This document shows positions 1-6,252 of a stretch of DNA of 9,432 bases, in pieces. The notes beneath the pieces are model-generated. The model had not been told where the DNA came from and did no database searches. It saw only the letters and a program-made list of their open reading frames with translations. The position numbers and the translations under genes were made by a program. The stretch comes from Rhizobium sp. Q54 (GTDB lineage: Bacteria > Pseudomonadota > Alphaproteobacteria > Rickettsiales > UBA1997). Every line of letters begins with the position of its first letter. The stretch's first letter is position 1. The DNA is taken from NCBI GenBank assembly GCA_945865745.1, contig CAMBFP010000038.1, positions 1 to 9,432 on the forward strand, given 5' to 3'.

Positions 1-241
1 AAGAGAATTATTTAATGAAGCTTCTCTCTGTTTTTGACTCAATGTCGCTCATTAGAAATTAACTTTACTGCATCCAAAAAAACATTCTTTGACTGCTGCT
101 TCGACAAGTTTTAGAAAAAAAATTTAAGCAAAGATTACAAAAAACTCTGTTCAAAAAATTAAAAACAGACCTCTGAATTCGTTGAAGCTATACTCTAAAA
201 ATGCATAGTTTTCAAAAATCATAACCTACTCTTTGGAAATT
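1..241. other. AT-rich gene-free upstream region
   Basis: This very AT-rich stretch has no convincing coding sequence. Only tiny frames are open at the left edge; one ends at 37 and one at 62, and either could be the tail of a gene outside the window. A possible -10 box, TATACT, lies at 189-194, about 48 bases before the ATG at 242. No good -35 box sits at the usual spacing, so a promoter for the next gene is possible but not shown. Confidence 0.4.
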
Positions 242-1342
242 ATGCCTGGTATGAACGAAGAAAATACAGCGATCAATCAAGAAATCGGAGCGCATCATAC
301 TATTCCAGAAATAGAATTTTCTCTACCGCATCTTAGTCGTAACGGCGGCTTGAGCCCGGCTAAATTATTAGCTTTGGGGATGATTGCCTTGACGTTAGGA
401 ATCGGCTCTGGCGTATTAGCAAAAACATTACTATCCACATCTGCGAGCGCACCGGCTCTTGTTATAATTAGCTTAATGGCAACTGTTTGTAGTCTTACTT
501 TCTTTTTTGACGCATACAATTCCGCCACAGAGACAGAATCTACTCTATCAGAAAATCTAGCTCGAGCAATGCAGGCGGTGAGAGATTTTTCAAGATCCTC
601 GACTAGAGTGCACGTAGCAGATGAAACACTGGAAGAAATTCTGAAAAATGCTAATGACCGAACCATTGCTAACAATGGCACGATACCAAATGCCGGAGCA
701 ATTAAAAATGTTTTTGAATCAGAATCTTCTCCATACCGTTTAGCTGCTCAATCTTTCATCAAAGCACTTCCAAATAATGCATCAGCTCAAGAAATAATCG
801 CCCTGGCTAACAGCTATTACAATGATGATTCAAGGGAAACTGAAGCGGCAAAGACGAGAATGAATGAGGAAGAGAGGCGTGATTTTACAGAAAACAAGCG
901 ACTCTTTAGCGAAAACTTATTCACAATCGAATACGGGGCGCTCGGCGACATTAATGATTCTAAAATATCTCAGGCTATTTTCTTAAGTCAGGTTGTTGCC
1001 TTCATCAAACATCCAGAAAAATTTTTAAGCGGAGAAAATGAAGCGGATGAGAAGAAGAAGGCAGAGGAAATCGAAATTCTTGAGAAGATGAAACTGTATC
1101 AAAAATTAGAGAAACATTTGCTTCGCATCAATCACAAACTAGATGGTAACGAAGGTGGCAAATTAGCTGTTTGTTACGGTTACCAATTAGTTCGCGATGG
1201 AGAGCATAAGGCAATCGGATCGACAGAAGCTAATCATGTTGTGCGAGTAGCAGAAAATTTAGAACATCATCAATCATCAGGAATTACAGGGGCTAGAGCA
1301 TTTCCTTTGATTAATCCTGCAATGCGAGGCAGAGCTCTTTAA
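242..1342 (+). CDS. Hypothetical protein with two N-terminal membrane helices
   Basis: I do not recognise this 366-residue protein. Residues 1-40 are polar. Two hydrophobic segments follow, at about 42-62 (KLLALGMIALTLGIG...) and 71-91 (PALVIISLMATVCSLTFFF), separated by a short Ser/Ala-rich turn, which predicts a membrane hairpin with both termini on the same side. The remaining ~275 residues are soluble, largely helical and charged, with a Lys/Glu-rich stretch at about 265-295 that may form a coiled coil. No catalytic motif was seen. The ATG at 242 is preferred, with GGAAA 3 bases upstream as a weak ribosome site; an in-frame TTG at 233 and a second ATG at 251 are alternatives. The gene is monocistronic here and converges on ispH with a 42-base gap in which no hairpin terminator was seen. 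That it is coding rests on its length and normal composition, so function is open. Confidence 0.75.
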   Translation: MPGMNEENTAINQEIGAHHTIPEIEFSLPHLSRNGGLSPAKLLALGMIALTLGIGSGVLAKTLLSTSASAPALVIISLMATVCSLTFFFDAYNSATETESTLSENLARAMQAVRDFSRSSTRVHVADETLEEILKNANDRTIANNGTIPNAGAIKNVFESESSPYRLAAQSFIKALPNNASAQEIIALANSYYNDDSRETEAAKTRMNEEERRDFTENKRLFSENLFTIEYGALGDINDSKISQAIFLSQVVAFIKHPEKFLSGENEADEKKKAEEIEILEKMKLYQKLEKHLLRINHKLDGNEGGKLAVCYGYQLVRDGEHKAIGSTEANHVVRVAENLEHHQSSGITGARAFPLINPAMRGRAL

Positions 1343-1384
1343 TTAAAAAGGGGGCTTGGGATGATTTTTAGCTTAATATAATTT

Positions 1385-2317
1385 TTACTTCCTCACTTTT
1401 CGCGGTAACACAAAAAAAGTATTTTCCTCAATTCCATCCATGTCTGAGACTCGCACTGCATCACTCGAAAATGTTTTAATTTTTTCGATTACTTCTTGAA
1501 CTAGAACTTCTGGGGCAGAAGCACCAGCGGTTAAACCGACATTTCCAATATTTTCAAACCAGCTTGGTTGCAAATCTTGCTCACCATTAATGAGGTAAGA
1601 AGGCAAACCGCATTCTTCACCGAGGTCACGAAGACGGTTTGAATTAGAGCTATTTTTTGCACCAATTACTAGCATAATATCAACTATTTTGGAAAGGCTG
1701 CGCACTGCATCTTGGCGGTTTTGGGTGGCGTAGCAAATGTCTTTTGTTGCTAGTCCTTGCTGCATTTGTGGAAATCTTTTTTCTAAAATTTCGACGATTT
1801 TTTTTGTGTCGTCGACGCTCAAAGTTGTCTGCGTGACGTAAGAAAGCTTCTCCGGATTTTTAATTTTAACATTAAGTGCATCTTCTTCGTTTGTAACTAA
1901 GGTCATTTCTTTTTTTACGCGCCCGCTCGTGCCTTCAACTTCTGGGTGGCCGCGATGCCCAATAAGAATTAATTCGTAACCTTCTTCTTCATATTTTTTT
2001 GCTTCGCGATGCACTTTGCTCACTAAAGGACAAGTAGCATCGATGACTTCTAAGCCACGTGTGGCGGCATCTTCTTCAACGCGGTCAGATACTCCGTGTG
2101 CAGAAAAAATTGTGATTGCGCCTTGGGGAATTTGCTCAACTTCAGTAACAAAAATTGCGCCTTTTTTACGTAAAGATTCAACAACGAATTTGTTGTGAAC
2201 AATTTCGTGACGGACATAAACGGGAGGGCCAAATTTGGTTAAAGCTCTTTCAACTGTTTCAATTGCGCGAGTGACTCCAGCGCAGAATCCGCGTGGTTTG
2301 GCAAGTATGATGTTCAT
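1385..2317 (-). CDS. ispH: 4-hydroxy-3-methylbut-2-enyl diphosphate reductase (IspH/LytB)
   Basis: This is the last enzyme of the MEP isoprenoid pathway. It reductively dehydroxylates HMBPP to IPP and DMAPP in the cytoplasm using a [4Fe-4S] cluster. The 310-residue length is normal. The cluster cysteines are visible as C12 (RGFCAGVTRAI), C96 (DATCPLVSKVH) and C195 (DICYATQNRQ). The substrate-pocket residues of the family are also present: H41 (RHEIVHN), H74 (FSAHGVS), H124 and E126 (GHRGHPEVEGT), the TQTTLS motif at 162-167, the NSSNSNRL motif at 222-229 and S267 (TAGASAPE). It starts with ATG at 2317; no Shine-Dalgarno sequence precedes it, the leader being A-rich. It shares its strand with the Hpt gene upstream but is separated by 181 bases holding two hairpins, so it probably has its own promoter. 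All key residues are intact, so the enzyme should be active and isoprenoids should be made by the MEP route. Confidence 0.97.
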   Translation of the reverse strand: MNIILAKPRGFCAGVTRAIETVERALTKFGPPVYVRHEIVHNKFVVESLRKKGAIFVTEVEQIPQGAITIFSAHGVSDRVEEDAATRGLEVIDATCPLVSKVHREAKKYEEEGYELILIGHRGHPEVEGTSGRVKKEMTLVTNEEDALNVKIKNPEKLSYVTQTTLSVDDTKKIVEILEKRFPQMQQGLATKDICYATQNRQDAVRSLSKIVDIMLVIGAKNSSNSNRLRDLGEECGLPSYLINGEQDLQPSWFENIGNVGLTAGASAPEVLVQEVIEKIKTFSSDAVRVSDMDGIEENTFFVLPRKVRK

Positions 2318-2407
2318 TTTTGAATTTTGAATTTGAGGTTTACACCTTCATCAAATTACAGATTAAAAATCTAAACTTCACGAGATCCTAATTGGTTATA
2401 AATCTTT

Positions 2408-2445
2408 CCATCCTTCATTCCGACCTGCAACGGAATAAAGGATGG
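2408..2445. repeat. Long imperfect palindrome (intergenic hairpin)
   Basis: CCATCCTT (2408-2415) pairs with AAGGATGG (2438-2445). After one C/A mismatch, ATTCCG (2417-2422) pairs with CGGAAT (2431-2436), leaving an 8-base loop. Fourteen paired positions in such AT-rich DNA are unlikely by chance. Neither side is followed by a clear T run, so it is a poor intrinsic terminator. It may be a dispersed palindromic repeat or an mRNA 3'-end structure between the Hpt gene and ispH. Confidence 0.6.
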
Positions 2446-2456
2446 GCGATCGAAAT

Positions 2457-2484
2457 AAATTTACTAAATCGAGTTAGTAAATTT
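2457..2484 (-). terminator. Perfect 11-bp hairpin after the Hpt gene, possible operon end
   Basis: AAATTTACTAA (2457-2467) and TTAGTAAATTT (2474-2484) are exact reverse complements around a 6-base loop. The hairpin lies about 15 bases beyond the TAG stop of the Hpt gene in its direction of transcription. The stem is AT-rich and no clean T tract follows on the minus strand, so it could also be an operator-like palindrome upstream of ispH or an mRNA-stabilising structure. Confidence 0.4.
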
Positions 2485-2498
2485 TCACAGGAAGCGAA

Positions 2499-2837
2499 CT
2501 ACAACACCTCTTCATTAATAAAATCTAGCACCAGGTGAAATTCTTCGTGGATTTTTTTCATCAGCTCTTTTTTCTCTTCAAAACTTTCTTCGGGAAACTG
2601 TTGTGCATGTTCGAGTAATTGAGAAAGGTCAAACGCGCCAATTGAAGCCGCAGCGCCTTTGAAAGCATGAGATGCCATGTACCAGGCATTGTTGTCTTTG
2701 TTGTTAATCGACCCTTCCATTTTAGTAATGTTACGATGCGCGTTGTCGGAAAAAATTGTGAAGAGTTCTTTCTCGAATTCCTTATCTTCACCAACGATCT
2801 CTTTCAAAAAACTGGTGTCGATTGCTGTGCTTTTCAT
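2499..2837 (-). CDS. Stand-alone Hpt (histidine phosphotransfer) domain protein
   Basis: This 112-residue cytoplasmic protein consists of a single Hpt domain, a helical bundle that passes phosphoryl groups between receiver domains. The signature is at about 52-68, WYMASHAFKGAAASIGA, where H57 is the phospho-accepting histidine and K60, G61 and G67 are the conserved neighbours (family pattern H-x-x-K-G-x-x-x-x-x-G). The rest is acidic and helical, as expected, with no kinase or receiver domain fused. The ATG lies one base after the YfiR stop codon (TAACATG), so translation is probably coupled. The hybrid kinase across the divergent promoter ends in a receiver domain but has no Hpt of its own, so this protein is its obvious partner in a His-Asp-His relay; that pairing is inferred. 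No Shine-Dalgarno sequence is seen. Confidence 0.92.
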   Translation of the reverse strand: MKSTAIDTSFLKEIVGEDKEFEKELFTIFSDNAHRNITKMEGSINNKDNNAWYMASHAFKGAAASIGAFDLSQLLEHAQQFPEESFEEKKELMKKIHEEFHLVLDFINEEVL

Positions 2838-2838
2838 G

Positions 2839-3333
2839 TTAGTTAATGATTAAGTTAGTGGACAAAGTGTCGAGTTTGATTTGTGCGGCGTGAAGTAATT
2901 TTACATCGACGGTCAATTCAAACTCGCGGCGACCCATTCCAACTTGGATCATGCCACCATTCGCAATAAATTCTTCAAAAGCACTAATGGTCAAGATCTT
3001 TCCCCGAGTCATTCCACTAAGGTACAACTTAAGGTTAGTAGCATTTTCACCAGAAACATAAACGGCTCGGCACTTGCGCTGTACTTCTTCTAAATTCTGA
3101 CTAACAGCTTCATTTCCGGCGCTATTAATTAAAGCTCTCGCTACTGAATCATTGCCAAAAATACAGAAGACTCCTTTTTTGCTAACGGTGGATTTATTCA
3201 CCAAATTCTGAATAAAATTAGCGTAAGCTGCAGCCTCATCAGATTCCATGTTTGCTGCAATTAGTGATTTTACACCAAGCCCAGAAAATATGATAATTAA
3301 CACCAACGTTGTGAGTCGAAAATATTTAAACAC
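2839..3333 (-). CDS. YfiR/DUF4154 family periplasmic protein
   Basis: This 164-residue secreted protein has an N-terminal signal peptide (hydrophobic core about 7-26, likely cut near SLIAA-N). The mature part shows the YfiR layout: an AAAYANFIQNLV helix near 34-45, FCIFGNDS at 56-63, CRAVYVS at 88-94, GKILTIS at 111-117, FIANGGMI at 122-129 and a final strand and helix, ELTVDVKLLHAAQIKLDTLS. In Pseudomonas, YfiR is the periplasmic repressor of the diguanylate cyclase YfiN (TpbB); other members sit beside TonB receptors and sensor kinases. C57 and C88 could form a disulfide, but the second, C-terminal cysteine pair of Pseudomonas YfiR is absent. The start is GTG at 3333, the only start-type codon that keeps the signal peptide. 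It lies 17 bases after the receptor stop and 1 base before the Hpt gene. No GGDEF protein is in the window, so the partner is more likely the hybrid kinase or the receptor. Confidence 0.85.
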   Translation of the reverse strand: MFKYFRLTTLVLIIIFSGLGVKSLIAANMESDEAAAYANFIQNLVNKSTVSKKGVFCIFGNDSVARALINSAGNEAVSQNLEEVQRKCRAVYVSGENATNLKLYLSGMTRGKILTISAFEEFIANGGMIQVGMGRREFELTVDVKLLHAAQIKLDTLSTNLIIN

Positions 3334-3350
3334 TCAGTGTTTTTGATTGC

Positions 3351-5363
3351 TTAGTGTTGCCACATCATTTTGAAGTAGTACGTACGACCAACCTCAGTTT
3401 GTCTGCTATAAAGCGCCTTCTTGAACTCAGTGTAGCGCTGGTCAAAAAGGTTTTGGATGCCGATGCTAAAATTAATATGAGGCGTGTAAGCATAGCCAAT
3501 TCTGGTGTCGAAACGAACATGAGAAGGAATTGCCTTGTTGCTCGTTGAAGTAGAAGTGCCGGATGTGCCGCCCAAGCCTTTCGACAAATGGTCTGAGTAA
3601 TAGAGCATATTGTCGAACTCAATATTTGGAGTAATGTTGTAGAAAGATCTAAATTTGAATTGACTCTGCGGAGATTGACCTTCGGCATTTTGCAAATCAT
3701 CCGAGCCAGCAAGTGTTGATTGATCGTCTCGCGAAGCTGATTCGATGCCCAAGCGCATTTTTAAATGCTCGTAACTTCCTTCTAATTTCCAGTCGCGAGT
3801 TGCTTGCCATTTAGTGCTAAATTCTAAACCGTAAGAACTACCTGAACCTTTGTTGTTAGTGGTGGGATTAAGACTGCCATTCATCGGCTCTAACGTTCTT
3901 AATTTTGAGTAGCTGTTATAAAAAGTTGAAAGATCGAAAGATAATCGAGACGTAGGTTTGAATCGGTAACCAAATTCATAGGCAATTTCTTTTTCTGAGA
4001 AAAAATTCTGATTACCTTTGTTCAGCACCAGAGATCTGTTGGAAACGGTAGCGCTATCAGCATTTAACAACGTAATATCGCGCTCACCCCTGGTTGGCGT
4101 TCTAATCGCACGAGAAACTGATGCCCAAAGAGTTTGTCGGCGCTCTGGATAATAAGCTAAACGCAGGTTTGGCTGATATTCAAAATTGGTAAAAGTGTTG
4201 CGTAAAAATTTGGAACCAAAAGTTACATAGAGTTTATCTGGAATGATTCCGTATTTTTCCTGAATGAATCCGCTTAACCATTCATCTTTTCTTGCTGCTG
4301 GAGTGTAGCTGATTGGAATGATATTTCCACCCGGACTCTCATAAGACTTAATGACATCACTAATACTTCTGTAACCCGCTCCCCAGGTGAACTGATTGTC
4401 TTTGGTAAAATTATAAAAATGTTGAAAGTCGAGATCTAAAGTGCGCGCAGTTCTTTGTAAAACTGGCAAAGAAAATTGATCGTAATCGAAATAGCCGTTA
4501 AGCATCATGCTCGACTTGTTCGAGATTTTTTTGTCCCAATTGATTACGAGGTTAGCATTGTGCGAATCCTTGTCATTCTTAGTTGGAAGTGTGGCAAAAT
4601 AATTCTGCGCCTTGCCACGAGCGATGTCGCCGTGAATTGAAATATTATTTTCTTTGATCGAAGAAACATCGTAACGAAATCCTGCTTGATCACGCCTGTT
4701 TCCGTCATTATTTTCTTGATTATTGCCGTCTTGTTTCAGCCCATTTCTGACTGATTTTTTAGCGTAAACACGGTAGCTATCATTAGAAGCAGTTGCCGCA
4801 CCAAATCTTGCTTCGGTAATTGAGGTATCTTGATTACCAACAATTTGAGAAACATAAGCACCGCGAGTAATATCGGCATTTTTAGTGATGATGTTGATTA
4901 CGCCATTTACCGCATTCGGCCCCCAAATTGTTCCTCCAGGACCTCTCACTACTTCGATGTGATCGACATCTTCCAATGGGTAATCTTGAACATCCCAAAA
5001 CACACCAGAAAACAAAGCTGTGTAAACAACTCTACCATCAACCATCACCAAAAGCTTGTTAGAAAACTGACGGTTAAAACCGCGAACTGTAATCGCCCAT
5101 TTATTACCGTCCATCCTTGCTACCTGAATTCCAGGAACCATACGAAGAGCCTCTGGAATTGAGGTGGCGCCAGATCTTCTGATATCGTCATTAGACAAAA
5201 TGTAGTTAGCGGCAGTAGCATCAAAGGCCCGCTCTTTTCTTTTGGAAAGTGAAAAAATTTGCGGATCGAAAGCAAGATTAATTTTCTTTTCCGCATCTGT
5301 CTCAGCCCATGCCGATTGAGAGAAAAACAAAACCAACAACAATACTTTCTGAAATTTTCTCAT
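3351..5363 (-). CDS. TonB-dependent outer-membrane receptor
   Basis: This 670-residue ligand-gated outer-membrane barrel would be driven by TonB. It has a signal peptide (residues 1-20, ending SAWA) and a plug domain at about 45-165. The plug carries the family blocks DDIRRSGATSIPEALRMVPG, WAITVRGFN, LLVMVDGR, YTALFSGVFWDVQD, IEVVRGPGGTIWGPNAVNGV and INIITK. The beta-barrel region reaches an aromatic-rich C-terminus (RTYYFKMMWQH) of the type recognised for outer-membrane assembly. No convincing TonB box was picked out. The plug resembles the iron-complex-receptor-like group often encoded next to YfiR proteins and sensor kinases. The substrate cannot be read from sequence; siderophores, other small molecules or an acylated product of the upstream enzyme are all possible. 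The ATG at 5363 is preferred over a TTG two codons earlier, because it starts directly at the signal peptide. It lies 7 bases after the acyltransferase stop. Confidence 0.94.
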   Translation of the reverse strand: MRKFQKVLLLVLFFSQSAWAETDAEKKINLAFDPQIFSLSKRKERAFDATAANYILSNDDIRRSGATSIPEALRMVPGIQVARMDGNKWAITVRGFNRQFSNKLLVMVDGRVVYTALFSGVFWDVQDYPLEDVDHIEVVRGPGGTIWGPNAVNGVINIITKNADITRGAYVSQIVGNQDTSITEARFGAATASNDSYRVYAKKSVRNGLKQDGNNQENNDGNRRDQAGFRYDVSSIKENNISIHGDIARGKAQNYFATLPTKNDKDSHNANLVINWDKKISNKSSMMLNGYFDYDQFSLPVLQRTARTLDLDFQHFYNFTKDNQFTWGAGYRSISDVIKSYESPGGNIIPISYTPAARKDEWLSGFIQEKYGIIPDKLYVTFGSKFLRNTFTNFEYQPNLRLAYYPERRQTLWASVSRAIRTPTRGERDITLLNADSATVSNRSLVLNKGNQNFFSEKEIAYEFGYRFKPTSRLSFDLSTFYNSYSKLRTLEPMNGSLNPTTNNKGSGSSYGLEFSTKWQATRDWKLEGSYEHLKMRLGIESASRDDQSTLAGSDDLQNAEGQSPQSQFKFRSFYNITPNIEFDNMLYYSDHLSKGLGGTSGTSTSTSNKAIPSHVRFDTRIGYAYTPHINFSIGIQNLFDQRYTEFKKALYSRQTEVGRTYYFKMMWQH

Positions 5364-5370
5364 ACACAAT

Positions 5371-6120
5371 TCACTTGAGTTTTACATAGATTGGAAAAGT
5401 GGGCAGAAAATTAAATGCCTCTTTTTTTTCCCATGGGTAACTCAAAATTATATCTAGGTAAAAACCAAGTCTTTCAAAAACTAATCTGTAAAGTCTGCAC
5501 GCACTGATAAGTGCGATTCCAAAAATATAATTACATTCTCGCGATTGGGCATTTTGATACATAAGCTCAAACATCGATTCAAGAACAGTAAAGTCTCTGC
5601 CACTTTCCACCGCGGCAACACCTGATGCCTCAACGTTTTTTAAATTATGACGCTCGTCGTGATACCTTTGCGTTACTTTTTCATACTGAAATTGCGTGCC
5701 CGGATATTCTGCAGAAAAATATTTACATTCACCCGTGAACATTAAGCGCATTCCTCCGACTACCTTACCGCCCTTAATGACAATAATAATTCTTCCTTCC
5801 TTATCGTAGTCAGTTTCAAGTTTGTTAAATTTTTCAAAACCAAGCCTGGTTTGATATGCATTCATTCTAATTGCGTAGTAATCTTCTAACAAATCCACAT
5901 CGCGCGTAAAAAAGACTTTGTAGCCAAATTTATTTTCCTGCACCGAATCGGGATTTTGGTTATATTCATCATAAACAAAATCATTGCCGAGGTAATCGAG
6001 TTTGTAATTACTTACTGCAAAGCGACTTTTCGTGGCATCGTTAATTATTTTTTCTATCTCATTTTTAGCGTTGTAGCCTTCGCTGCATATCTCGGATTCT
6101 AATAAAGTTGATTCTTTCAT
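5371..6120 (-). CDS. GNAT-fold acyltransferase, LuxI / N-acyl amino acid synthase-like
   Basis: This 248-residue cytoplasmic protein (from the ATG at 6120) resembles the autoinducer-synthase branch of the GNAT superfamily, which moves acyl chains onto an amino donor. In LuxI-type enzymes an Arg-x3-aromatic, an acidic E/D-x-x-D block and a G-x-x-R strand are conserved. Here they appear as R85-MNA-Y89, E102-T-D104-Y-D106, a strand IIIVIKGGKVVG and GGMRLMF with R125. A VEASGVAAV segment at 163-171 sits where LuxI has its second E/R motif, keeping E164 but with Gly instead of Arg. The C-terminal RLYRLVFERLGFYL fits a GNAT helix. It fits FeeM-like N-acyl amino acid synthases at least as well as true homoserine-lactone synthases. 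About 65 polar residues precede the core. An upstream in-frame TTG at 6198 is less likely, because the best promoter would lie inside that reading frame. It is first gene of the operon. The fold is fairly sure; the product is unknown. Confidence 0.75.
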   Translation of the reverse strand: MKESTLLESEICSEGYNAKNEIEKIINDATKSRFAVSNYKLDYLGNDFVYDEYNQNPDSVQENKFGYKVFFTRDVDLLEDYYAIRMNAYQTRLGFEKFNKLETDYDKEGRIIIVIKGGKVVGGMRLMFTGECKYFSAEYPGTQFQYEKVTQRYHDERHNLKNVEASGVAAVESGRDFTVLESMFELMYQNAQSRECNYIFGIALISACRLYRLVFERLGFYLDIILSYPWEKKEAFNFLPTFPIYVKLK

Positions 6121-6141
6121 TGATGTTTGGATTTGGGTTGG

Positions 6142-6169
6142 TTGATTTATCTTTAGTGTAGAGTTTAAT
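6142..6169 (+). promoter_or_regulatory. Candidate sigma70-type promoter for the hybrid kinase gene
   Basis: TTGATT (6142-6147) and TTTAAT (6164-6169) are separated by 16 bases and match the -35 and -10 consensus at 4 and 5 of 6 positions. Transcription would begin near 6176, giving a leader of about 77 bases before the TTG at 6253. AT-rich DNA gives many such matches; the divergent intergenic position is the main support. Confidence 0.35.
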
Positions 6170-6189
6170 TCCAAAAAAATTTTGCTCAA
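6162..6189 (-). promoter_or_regulatory. Candidate sigma70-type promoter for the acyltransferase-receptor-YfiR-Hpt operon
   Basis: On the minus strand TTGAGC (6184-6189) and TAAACT (6162-6167) are 16 bases apart, each matching consensus at 4 of 6 positions. The start point would be near 6155, about 35 bases before the ATG at 6120. Its -10 box overlaps the -10 box of the opposing promoter, so the two would compete or share a regulator. Confidence 0.35.
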
Positions 6190-6252
6190 ACAGCCCAAAA
6201 ATCACTCTTTAAATCCTTCAAGTCCCAAAACAAGAAAACGTAATTTAAGCAA

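Noticed and set aside
2..37. AGAGAA / TTCTCT inverted repeat followed by GTTTTT near the left edge, a possible terminator of an upstream gene
   Set aside because: The stem is only 6 bp with a 14-base loop, and no upstream gene is visible in the window.
295..681. 128-codon open frame on the minus strand
   Set aside because: It lies wholly within the 242-1342 gene, has no recognisable motif and no intergenic context; taken as a shadow frame.
1343..1384. Bidirectional terminator between the convergent 242-1342 gene and ispH
   Set aside because: T-rich and G-rich tracts are present, but I could not form a stable stem.
4830..5162. 110-codon plus-strand frame opposite the receptor plug region
   Set aside because: It is antisense to strongly conserved TonB plug motifs and has no family features.
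6118..6198. TTG start at 6198 adding 26 residues to the acyltransferase
   Set aside because: The extension has no domain features and would place the best promoter candidate inside the coding sequence; the ATG at 6120 fits better.
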